DNA of 64,000 bases from Henricia sp. BOLD:AAB3569 (taxonomy: Eukaryota > Echinodermata > Asteroidea > Spinulosida > Echinasteridae), in NCBI GenBank assembly GCA_037783545.1, contig JBBELK010000387.1:62001-126000 (forward strand). Direction: 5' to 3'. The notes under the pieces are model-generated. The model searched no databases and was not told the origin of the DNA. It saw nothing but the letters and a program-made list of their open reading frames with translations. The position numbers and the translations under genes were made by a program. Position 1 is the stretch's first letter, and every line of letters begins with the position of its first letter. Shown piece by piece: positions 33,666 to 45,600 of this stretch.

Positions 33666-33691
33666 CTTTTTTTGAGGAATTTGTTAAGCTG

Positions 33692-36600
33692 CTATTTTGT
33701 GGAAATTTGATATGAAGGGATGACCCTGGAGTATGTCAAAGTCAAATTTGAGGTGTCGGCATCCCCCTCCCCTCCCCTAATCTTTTGCCTCGAGTACTTG
33801 GCACGCGCATTCTTAAACCACACGTACACGATCCGACTGTCGTATTTGGGTTGGTTCTTACGGAACTCGGTGCGGTTCAACTCTGCAACAAACTGCTCGA
33901 TCGTGTGGCGATCTGGTTTTGGATTGATGCAAAACCACGCTTGAAGCTTCGGGACTTCGAGGCTCGGGTGGATGTTGAAACGTTTCCGAGTTTGCCGGTG
34001 TGAGATGCTTTTCGAGGTGGTGTTTTGGTGCGGAATGGTTGGTCCCCGTTGCAAGTCTGAGCACAGGCGTGGTTTTGGGTGATGGGGCGTACTGGTAGAA
34101 CCATTTGACATTGTACTGTGTACCATTGTAGTTGTCGGAATCCGTAGTGGGGGTATAGCAGTAGCAAGTGTGCCTGACGGGGCTGCGTGGCAAGTGGCAG
34201 AAGTGGGATGAACACTTGTTGTAGAATTAGCACTTGTTGTAGAATTAGCTGGCTTCGAGTTGGACAAATTCAGCGCAGTAGCATCATGTGACGTAGTACA
34301 AATACTTGTTGCAGGCGCCTCTTCAACTTTAATATTTTGAAACGGTAGAAGTTTCTGCTCCTGAGAACTGGAATCTTGTATAGAAGGCGATAGCATGATA
34401 CCGAACCCGGAGGCGATCTTGCGAATGTCGGTCACTTGAGAAGTGGCCGTCGTGCCTGTAGACGCAGAAGGCATGTTTGGAGTTGAGGTTGGTGATTCCA
34501 TGCTGGTCGAGCTACTGTTGACAACTTTGGGAAAAATACTCGAAGGATCGGAGTTTGATATTGAGGGAGATGTGTGGTTAATACCAATGTGGCCGTTGCT
34601 AAGATTCGGCCTTATGCTGTTAAAGCTCCTACATGAAGCTTCTGCGTTAACAGGAATGTCAACCGACTTCTGAGGTTTTCTGTCTTGTATGGCTAACCTT
34701 GCTCTGTTTTCAGCCTTTGGTTTTGAGTTGCTCAACTGCAAGTACGTCTGTCGAGGCCCATTACTTATTTCTTTCCTTGGTTCGACCATCTCCGTTATCC
34801 GGTTTGTTTGCGTTTTCCCGATGCGCGATATCACCCGTTCGGGATCCAGAAAATCCGGGCCCAAACCGCGCATGCCGCGGTACTTAGCGCGCGCATTCTT
34901 GAACCAAATCGCAATGGACGAGTACTGTAGGGGATGCGAGTTGCGGCGTCTTTCCGATGAATTTAACTCGGCGAGATAAATTTCAAGTTCGGCTCGAGTC
35001 GGCCGCGGGTTCATTCTATACCAGGTCATCAAACGCGGCAATTCGGAACGTTGGTCAAATAAGGTTCTCGGACGCCGCCAGTGACGCGAGCTTGGCTTTA
35101 CGGGGAGCGACGTGTCGAGTTTTTCGGCCGATACGAGTGTGTTGTCCATGAGGCCGTTGTAGATGTTGTACCATTGATAGAAAGACTGTAGTTTCTCCTG
35201 TTGGATGGGTTTGTTGTACTTGCATTGAAGGATTGCCAGCACAGTGCCCTGCAATTCAAGATCAGCAACAAAGTAAAAAATATCTTAAAAGCCAATATTG
35301 GAAACTTTTTTTTCTTCTATTTTCAGCAGAAAGGTCAAATCCTCGGTACTATCTATTTTGATAGAAGAGCATTTGTATGAAAATACGCATCCTGACCGTA
35401 AAAGGACCCATGTGAGTGTTTCCACGGTAAAGGGGGAATTTTGGCAACACGGACCATATTTTCCAGAAAATACCTTTGTCTGGGTCTCAAAATAAAAATA
35501 AAAAGTTTCAGTTGTTCTGAAGAGATAACTTAGGCGCAAAAAGGGTTACAAATAGGGTGACAACATGCCTTTCTAAAAACCCTGTGTACAAATTTCCAAT
35601 ATACGCTCGTAACTGGGACGGCCTAAAATGTAACAAGTGTCCGTCCCGGTTACGAGCGTATATTGGAAATTTGTACACATGGTTTTTAGAAAGGCATGTT
35701 GTCACACTATTTGTAACCCTTTTTTGGCCTAAGTTATCTCTTCAGAACAACTGAAACTTATTTCTTTTATTTTGACAAAGGTATTTTCTGGAAAATATGG
35801 TCTGCGTTGCCAAAATGCCCCCTTTACTGTGGAAAGACCCATGTTTAAAATTGCATGTACATGTACCTGGGAGAACGGGCATCCGTGACTAACAAGCATG
35901 GTCGGTCCTCTCTTTTCGAGTAACTGCAAGAGCTTCATTCGTATTTCATGAATCCCCTTGAATCCGAGTGTTTCGCTGCCTGCAGATTTCTTCACTTGGA
36001 ACCCCAGTATGGTCGGCTGAATGCCCAGCTGAGACTGCGAGGGCGACGGGCTTGGAGCTGTGGAGGTGCGTGGATGGGCGGTGCGACTGAAAATTGGGCA
36101 AAGAATTGAGTGTCAAGAATTTGAATCAGGGTGTTTTAGTAAGCCCACAGCCCATGGTCACACTGCTCACTGGTACCCATCACGTATTGAGTTGATGCGG
36201 TGTTTTGCGCGGAACCAATCGGTTTACCAAAAGCATTTAAACTTGCAACGTTAGTGCACATGTGTTGCCATACTGACGTTTAACCAGTGGTTAACGATAG
36301 TTGTCGATCGAACTTGCCCTTTTTGTTGAAACCAGGGGCCAATTTCATAGCGCTGCTTAACGGCCGATTTTCTGTTAACCGAGCATCTGCTGGTTCACAG
36401 GCATCGTTAACAGTAAGCAACTGAAAACGTGCCTTAACTACAGGGCCAAACTTTGCTTAAGATAGTGACGAACAATAGCGGTCTCCAAGCGCGCGCATGC
36501 TATTTCATGCCGCATCCATGAAATAGCACTTACCGGTAACTCGTGTGCTATACATGTAGTAAGCACGCATTTTCAGCTAATGCTTTTAAAAAGCAGTGCT

Positions 36601-39600
36601 ATGAAATTGGTCCCTGATGTTAAGTGGAATGGCTAAGCCTAGTGGATCGTATTTAAGACCTTGGATAACGGTCATGTGTTTCAATCTGGGTCCTGTTCAT
36701 CCATGGTAAATGCACCCTTGCAGGCGCGGATCCAGAGGGTGGGATTTGGGGGTAAAAACCCCCACCTGCACCCCTGCTCCGACTCAATATTTCGTTTTTT
36801 ATTTAATGCATTTTATGCATCCGCCTGTCCGCAATAAGCCGATATGACTGGCTACATGTACCCTCCCTCCAAATTGAAACTAAAACTAAAAGACTAGATG
36901 GTGGAGAGCGGCTGGCAAAGAGGTTCGTTTTTATTGTCATGGCGGCGCCCAGTTGTCATTTTTATTTCAATTTTTAAACAGATGTATTCGTCATATGACG
37001 AAAATGTCCATGTTATCCTTTAAAACAAACTGTAATCTACAAAATGAGACAATTTTATCATCCTCTGACAGTATTCCTTTAAACGTTTCTTGATCGGTCT
37101 ATTTCTGGAATAGACCGATCCAGTAAGCTCCGCCCATTTTGGAATTGACCAATCACAGCCTCAGGTTCAGGTAACCAAAAAGCAGATCTCCATTTTGGTT
37201 ACCCGAGTCCTCAAAATTTTGTGCACAGAGCTACGGCAAATGCAGCACGATTGACGCAAAAACACCATAAACATCATTTTGATCAGCACAGAGGAGGCTA
37301 GCGGGTTTAAAACGGATTGTATAAGACTATCCTAACCTACTTTTAATCTCTTCATAAATGTTTTTTGTGTAAACGTGAAAACTTACCAAAATTACCTTGT
37401 CGTTTTGCTAAGATGTGCATTCACTTCGTTCTAGATGTGTGTCGAGGTGTTTTTGTTCGATGGCGCACATTACGCGTATTGCAGGCGTGTTGTACGTGCA
37501 CGCATACGAACGGATACTTGAGTGCACATTTTGCTTTCGAGCGTGCAGTTTCTGTGTGCGTGTGCGTGTTTCAATACGCACTGACCAGGGCGCAGACGCT
37601 GACGCACGGCACGGCCACGCGACTCTACTGCACACGTGCATCGCACGTGTGGCATGTTGCTAGGCAATTTCTAAATGGGCGGAGCTTACTGGATCGGTCT
37701 ATTGTCCACAAGCAGAGATTTTTCTGGGCACACGAAATGTTGTCAGCTAAAAATGCACACAAAAACAGTACCCCAAAGTTACGAGAAAAAAAACTCCACT
37801 TCATATACAGTGTAGGGTCCTTACCGACTTGTAATTTTTATTTTGAGGGTGATGTAGGAGAGAAGATCGCCCAAGATTTGCCCCACGGTGGCCTGAGGGT
37901 CGTCTGTGATCATGTTAAAGGGGAGAGCTTTCCAGTTCTGTACCTGAATGACACCTGTCAAAGATCAAAACATAAGGGTCATTCCATGAAGTTGGGATAC
38001 GGTGTCCCCTGTAGGGATGTGATTTGTTCCAGTTTTTCCCGGAATAATCTTTGTCACAAACCAATGAGGCAAAAGAAAGTTCCGGGAAAAACCGGAACAA
38101 TATTGGAGACCTTTTTACCCTATATTTTGAACTTACAAATTTCATTGGTGAATAGCACTGAGAAATACCAGCGGGTGAATGACATAAATTAAGAATCTCC
38201 ATTATTTGTAACAAAATATACGTAGCAACATCCGTCAACTAAATAGAATTTTGTGCAAATGCAGGTACATGACATTTGGTGTTTTTCAAGAAATGTTTTT
38301 GAACCAGATGAAAATTCAAGTTAGACTCCTCCAAATTTAGATTACAAATGATTGTTTAGATTGTTTAGATTGTTTAACTGTTTACTAAAGTCAGTTCCAG
38401 AAGATCACTTTCGGGGCTGGAGTTAATTGAGATAAATTGGCGTGGCGTCCCCGTTACATCAGTGCAGGGGTGAGATTGGGGGAAAAACAAAAATTCCGGA
38501 AGGGGCGTGGCTTCCTTGGGGGAGGGGGCGGGGCATCGGAGAGACGTAGAGACAACAAATTGTGCAAATTGCAATGTCAAAAACATTTTAACCAGGTATC
38601 ACAAGAACCAGTTTTGTACAAATGTGGATAATATTAAAAAGAATCTAGGCAACATCGATCGTTGAAGACGGTGAAGCGAAAGCGGAGGGTAAAATCGGTC
38701 CGTTGCCCACGCGCCAGCCACGCACTGCACACGTGCATGGATCACACACCACAAGCAACGCACGACAGTTTATGATGCAGGCACAGATGGCGCTTGCTTA
38801 TGGATTAGACTTGTACAAGTCTGCTTCGCTACTCGTTGCAGTCTCGGTCTGCTCGTTGAGCGGCACAGTACACATGTACATCGCTGTATGTCATGGCACT
38901 TGCGTGGCGACTAGACTTGCACAAGTTTGCTTCGCAAAATTACTGAATCAATTGAGGGCGCTCATTAAAAAAATATGGCCTGATGGAAGGGCAAAAAAGC
39001 GGAAAATAAAATGTGGATCGCGGAGCACAATTACCAAATCGGGGATTTCACAATGAAAAACAGAAAACTTTCAAATCCGGACGCGTCGGTAAAATTCCGG
39101 AAATCCGGACAAATCTCACCCCTGATCAGTGACCATCATTTTGTCAAATAATTTAAAACTGGGGCCAATTTCATAGAGGTGTTTATGCACAAAAAGTACA
39201 AAAAACACTTGCTCAGTAGAGAATGTTACCAGTGAAATTTTCATGTGACAGAAATAGTGTATTACCAGTGTTAGAGGACTGTTTCGTTACCATGACAATC
39301 ACATGAAATATTTGCTGGTACCCTCATTTTATCAAGCAAGGTTTTTCATGCTTAAGCTATTTTTCATGCTTAAGCAGCTCTATGAAATTGGCCCCTGCTA
39401 TACATGTACTCCCTCTTGACTGTAGACTCAAAAATTTAATCACAGAACAGGAAAACCTGTATGTAGCTCAGCTGGTAGAGCATCTGCCCATTGTGTCAGA
39501 GGTCATGGGGAAAACCTGAGGGAGTATACCACTGTGCCTCATAGCTCAGCTGGTAGAGCATCTGCCTGGTGTGTCAGAGGTCATGGGGAAAACCTGAGGG

Positions 39601-42600
39601 AGTATACCACTGCGCCTCATAGCTCAGCTGGTAGAGCATCTGCCCGGTGTGTCAGAGGTCATGGGGAAAACCTGAGGGAGTATACCACTGTGCCTCATAG
39701 CTCAGCTGGTAGAGCATCTGCCTGGTGTGTCAGAGGTCATGGGGAAAACCTGAGGGAGTATACCACTGCGCCTCATAGCTCAGCTGGTAGAGCATCTGCC
39801 CGGTGTGTCAGAGGTCATGGGGAAAACCTGAGGGAGTATACCACTGTGCCTCATAGCTCAGCTGGTAGAGCATCTGCCTATTGTGTCAGAGGTCTTGGGG
39901 AAAACCTGAGGGAGTATACCACTGTGCCTCATAGCTCAGCTGGCAAAGCATCAAGATACCCGGTGTGTCAGAAGTCTTGGGGAAACACTGACCGAGTATA
40001 CCACTGTGCCTCATAGCTCAGCTGGTAGAGCATCTGCCCATTGTGTCAGAGGTCTTGGGGAAAACCTGAGGGAGTATACCACTGTGCCTCATAGCTCAGC
40101 TGGCAAAGCATCAAGATACCCGGTGTGTCAGAGGTCTTGGGGAAACGCCGACTGAGTATACCACTGTGCCTCATAGCTCAGCTGGTAGAGCATCTGCCTA
40201 TTGTGTCAGAGGTCTTGGGGGAAAACCTGAGGGAGTATACCACTGTGCCTCATAGCTCAGCTGGTAGAGCATCTGCCTATTGTGTCAGAGGTCTTGGGGA
40301 AAACCTGAGGGAGTATACCACTGTGCCTCATAGCTCAGCTGGTAGAGCATCTGCCTATTGTGTCAGAGGTCTTGGGGAAAACCTGAGGGAGTATACCACT
40401 GTGCCTCATAGCTCAGCTGGTAGAGCATCTGCCCGGTGTGTCAGAGGTCTTGGGGAAAACCTGAGGGAGTATACCACTGTGCCTCATAGCTCAGCTGGTA
40501 GAGCATCTGCCTATTGTGTCAGAGGTCTTGGGGAAAACCTGAGGGAGTATACCACTGTGCCTCATAGCTCAGCTGGTAGAGCATCTGCCCGGTGTGTCAG
40601 AGGTCTTGGGGAAAACCTGAGGGAGTATACCACTGTGCCTCATAGCTCAGCTGGTAGAGCATCTGCCTATTGTGTCAGAGGTCTTGGGGAAAACCTGAGG
40701 GAGTATACCACTGTGCCTCATAGCTCAGCTGGTAGAGCATCTGCCCGGTGTGTCAGAGGTCTTGGGGAAAACCTGAGGGAGTATACCACTGTGCCTCATA
40801 GCTCAGCTGGTAGAGCATCTGCCTATTGTGTCAGAGGTCTTGGGGAAAACCTGAGGGAGTATACCACTGTGCCTCATAGCTCAGCTGGTAGAGCATCTGC
40901 CTATTGTGTCAGAGGTCTTGGGGAAAACCTGAGGGAGTATACCACTGTGCCTCATAGCTCAGCTGGTAGAGCATCTGCCTATTGTGTCAGAGGTCTTGGG
41001 GAAAACCTGAGGGAGTATACCACTGTGCCTCATAGCTCAGCTGGTAGAGCATCTGCCCGGTGTGTCAGAGGTCTTGGGGAAAACCTGAGGGAGTATACCA
41101 CTGTGCCTCATAGCTCAGCTGGTAGAGCATCTGCCTATTGTGTCAGAGGTCTTGGGGAAAACCTGAGGGAGTATACCACTGTGCCTCATAGCTCAGCTGG
41201 TAGAGCATCTGCCCGGTGTGTCAGAGGTCTTGGGGAAAACCTGAGGGAGTATACCACTGTGCCTCATAGCTCAGCTGGTGAAGCATCAAGATACCCGGTG
41301 TGTCAGAGGTCTTGGGGAAACGCCGACTGAGTATACCACTGTGCCTCATAGCTCAGCTGGTAGAGCATCTGCCTGGTGTGTCAGAGGTCTTGGGGAAAAC
41401 CTGAGGGAGTATACCACTGTGCCTCATAGCTCAGCTGGCAAAGCATCAAGATACCCGGTGTGTCAGAGGTCTTGGGGAAACGCCGACTGAGTATACCACT
41501 GTGCCTCATAGCTCAGCTGGTAGAGCATCTGCCTATTGTGTCAGAGGTCTTGGGGAAAACCTGAGGGAGTATACCACTGTGCCTCATAGCTCAGCTGGTA
41601 GAGCATCTGCCTATTGTGTCAGAGGTCTTGGGGAAAACCTGAGGGAGTATACCACTGTGCCTCATAGCTCAGCTGGTAGAGCATCTGCCTGGTGTGTCAG
41701 AGGTCTTGGGGAAACGCTGACTGAGTATACCACTGTGCCTCATAGCTCAGCTGGTAGAGCATCTGCCTATTGTGTCAGAGGTCTTGGGGAAAACCTGAGG
41801 GAGTATACCACTGTGCCTCATAGCTCAGCTGGTAGAGCATCTGCCTGGTGTGTCAGAGGTCTTGGGGAAACGCTGACTGAGTATACCACTGTGCCTCATA
41901 GCTCAGCTGGTAGAGCATCTGCCCATTGTGTCAGAGGTCTGGGAGGAAAACCTTAGGGAGTATACCACTGTGCCTCATACGGTAGCTCAGCTGGCAAATC
42001 ATCAAGATACCCGGTGTGTCAGAGGTCTTGGGGAAACGCTGACTGAGTATACCACTGTGCCTCATAGCTCAGCTGGTAGAGCATCTGCCCGGTGTCGCGT
42101 GTAAATGTTACCGCCATGTAAATTCTTCCGGGTGACGCAATAGGAATTTCCAGCACGTAGCGGTGAATGTATTTCATTCCGTGCGTGCAAAAACTTCCGG
42201 ATATTCAACACGAACGGCATAGGCTGTGCAAAAACAGTTCACGTATGTCCGCAGCATTGGCTGTGTGAACATTAATTCTCACTTTCGTGTGCATGCGTGC
42301 AACCTTGCGTGTGACACTCGGCCTGAGAATGTACCGACCTCTTCTCACCCTCAGAAAGTCCTGTCAAGTACGATCCAGTGCTCAGATAGTATACTATCCT
42401 CTCCTTTCGTGTTTGCATCTCTGAAAAACGCGGTGCATCCATGGTTGGAGACGCCATGACAGTTAGTAAATCTAGTCAGCATGGTCAGTACAAGTTTCGC
42501 GCTGGAAAGATATAGATGCGCCACGTGCAAATAATGTGTGTGTACACACGTGCATGCTACCGTACGTACACACATGGCGGGAAGATTCAGCATGCATGGA

Positions 42601-45600
42601 AGCGGTGCACTTTTGTTATGCAGTGCGCATGACGTTGCATTACGTAGATGACCAAATTTGGTCATCCCGGAAGAATTTACATGGCGGTTAAATTTACACG
42701 CGACACCGGTGTGTCAGAGGTCTTGGAGGAAAACCTGAGGAAGTATACCACTGTGCCTCATAGCTCAGCTGGTAGAGCATCTGCCCATTGTGTCAGAGGT
42801 CTTGGAGGAAAACCTGAGGGAGTATACCACTGTGCCTCATAGCTCAGCTGGCAAAGCATCAAGATACCCGGTGTGTCAGAGGTCTTGGGGAAACCCTGAG
42901 GGAGTATACCACTGTGTCTCATAGCTCAGCTGGTACAGCATCTGCCTGGTGTGTTAGAGGTCTTGGGGGAAAACCTAATGTAGTATACCACTGTGCCTCA
43001 TAGCTCAGCTGGTAGAGCATCTGCCTGGTGTGTCAGAGGTCTTGGGGAAACCCTGAGGGAGTATACCACTGTGCCTCATGGCTCAGCTGGTAAAGCATCT
43101 GCCTGGTGTGTCAGAGGTCTTGGGGGAAACCCGAGGGAGTATACCACTGTGCCTCATAGCTCAACTGGTAGAGCATCTGCCCGGTGTGTTAGAGGTCTTA
43201 GGGAAACCTGAGAGAGTATACCACTGTGCCTCATAGCTCAGCTGGTAGAGCATCTGCCCGGTGTTTCAGAGGTCTTGGGGGAAAACCTAAGGGGATATAC
43301 CACTGTGCCTCATAGCTCAGCTGGTAGAAAGCATCTGCACGGTGTGTCAGAGGTCTTGGGGAAACCCTGAGGGAGTATACCAAGTGCCTCGTAGCTCAGC
43401 TGATAGAACATCTGCCCGGTGTGTCAGAGGTCTTAGGGAAAAACCTGTGGTACATGTAGTATACCACTGTGCCTCATAGCTCAGCTGATAGAGCATCTCC
43501 TTGGTGAATCAGAAGTCTCAGGTTCAAATCCTGATTAGGCTCAAATGATTTTTGGCAGTGCCATGTGTTATGGGGATCTGTTTGAGCCTAAAAGCTTACC
43601 AACAGCATTGCGGAACTGTTCCTTGGGACAATCCAGCTTCGTCATGGCGACTCGGACCAACTCCTTCAGGAGCAGGGTGCTAGGCACAATGGCGTATCCT
43701 TCTGACGTGTTGTCCTTTTCTTTACCGAGGGGTGCGTCGGCCAACTCTATGGAGCAGTGTACAGGTAGCATTTTGCCTGCGATGCACAAAAAATAAAAAG
43801 GCCACAAATCTTGTTGGTCCCAAATTGTACCTTTTCTAAAGAATTTAAAAGAGCGTGTTAAGATTTTTCCAGAAAATGGATTTTGTTCTTACCTGACAAT
43901 CATATAAAATACCTCCCAAAATACTATCCATGGGAAGAAAGATGAAATTTGCAATCTCCAATATGGATATGGAAGCAAAAAGGTTGGTGTGATCACTGCA
44001 CTGCTTTTTTGACAATATCCTTGAAAATATACGGATTAAAGGAGCGTGACCAGAGTTTCTGGAAAATAGTTTTCGATGTAACTTACCAATATTATCAAGT
44101 ACATGTAACTCCCATACACACCTCCCATGTCCCAAAACCCCGAAAACATTCGCAATTTCCAGTAAAAAATTGAACAAAACTATCGAGTCGGCTTTCAGCG
44201 GATAAACGTTGATACTGGAAAATTACATGTACACAAATGTAGTTTACAAATAATCGGTGGATTTTCGACGATATCCTCGGAAATATGCGGCCTAGAAGCG
44301 CGGGAGTTTCAGTTTCGTAATCAGAAAAATATAACGGATGTTATGATATAAAAATCTCATGACCCATAAGGTAAGTCCCGGGGAGTTATGGGTAAAAAAA
44401 AGTGATCTGGTCACACTCCTTTAACAGCTCGTAAAATTTCAGAACGGTAATGAGAAAAATATAACACATGATAACAAAAGTATCTCAACACCCATACATG
44501 TTGGAAAAAAATGGGTGTGCTCAAAAATGTGACCTGGACACGGTCCTTTAAAGATATATTACAGGACTCGCGAAACTGTTACAAACTGTTATCTCCCGGG
44601 GAAGAGATAACCGTTCCCTCTTCCTTTAAAAAAGTGTGTCTAGATCACATTTTTTTGGAAGCTCCTCTCCGCCCATGTGTTGAGATTTTGATACTATATC
44701 ATTTTTCATATTTGTCTCATTACCATTCTGAAATTGTGCACTCCCAATCCACATATTTTGAAGTATGTAAAAAAATAAAAATAAAAACACACACACCGAT
44801 GTTTTGTAAACTAATTAAATCTGGTTCCATAAAGCAGTGCAGTACATGCAGTTACCGTACACCAACCTTTTTGCTTCCACATCCAAATTGGAGATTGCAA
44901 ATTTCCTGTTTTCTTCCCATGGATAGTATTTTGGGGAGGTATTTTATATGATTGTTAGGCCACCCCAAAAAAAGAACTATGTTTAGAGTAAGTTGAAGTC
45001 TCCCAAAATGATGCGGCTTTTTTTGGTAAGTGGATTCCAAGCAATAAAAGCATGGTTTTAATCGAAACACTCAACAGACGGTAAACAAAAGAACCTTTGA
45101 AAGTGTTAAAAGTGACACGCGCTAACACTAAACATACATGTACATGTAGGTAAAAAAATAATAAAAAATTCTGAGAACCAACTGCCATTTACCAGTGTAC
45201 AGCATGGATACTACTCACAATACATGTAAGTTAGGGATATTGGTATAATTTTGGATTTTTTTTCTTCAAATGACTGTTTTCACCTATCGTATTCCTGTGA
45301 CAAGATGTGTCCGTCATGCAGATACAATTGTCTAATCATATACAAAATCATTCAAGTGAAATGCATACCCTCAATAAAATATCTGCGTACACTGCATAAT
45401 ATCGCTAACTTATTGTCAGACATACATGTACATACTGTACATGGGTAAAGGGTTACAAATAGTGTGACAACATGTGTACTGGTACATAGGGTTTTTAGAA
45501 AGGCATGTTGTCACACTATTTGTAACCCTTTTTGGGCCCAAGTTATCTCTTCAGAACAACCAAAACTTATTTCTTTTATTTTGAGACCAGACAAAGGTAT

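Larger units (their letters stand above)
26291..33691. other. repeat-rich spacer between convergent RDM1 and the homeobox gene
   Basis: 7.4 kb with no host exon recognised on either strand. Apart from the elements listed separately, it holds decayed copies of the families seen elsewhere: GTCCAGATCAC/CCATGGGTGTTGAGATTTT-type pieces (28620-28990) and a TTGCGCAAGC-rich piece near 29730-29830, like those at 23.8 and 60.5 kb. The rest is AT-rich. The RDM1 and homeobox 3' UTRs must end in this stretch; no poly(A) signal is assigned. Confidence 0.5.

Noticed and set aside
37365-38192. 275-codon plus-strand frame
   Set aside because: It crosses a TIR element and then runs antisense through a well-supported homeobox exon; composition is GT-repeat driven and cysteine-rich.
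39534-41956. Frames of 151-401 codons with repeated SSAGRASA and LREYTTV
   Set aside because: The 78-bp tRNA-derived unit is a multiple of three, so the frame stays open by arithmetic; the text is tRNA A-box sequence, not protein.
39463-43540. A cluster of about 44 real tRNA genes
   Set aside because: All but the last unit lack a T arm and B box and cannot close an acceptor stem.
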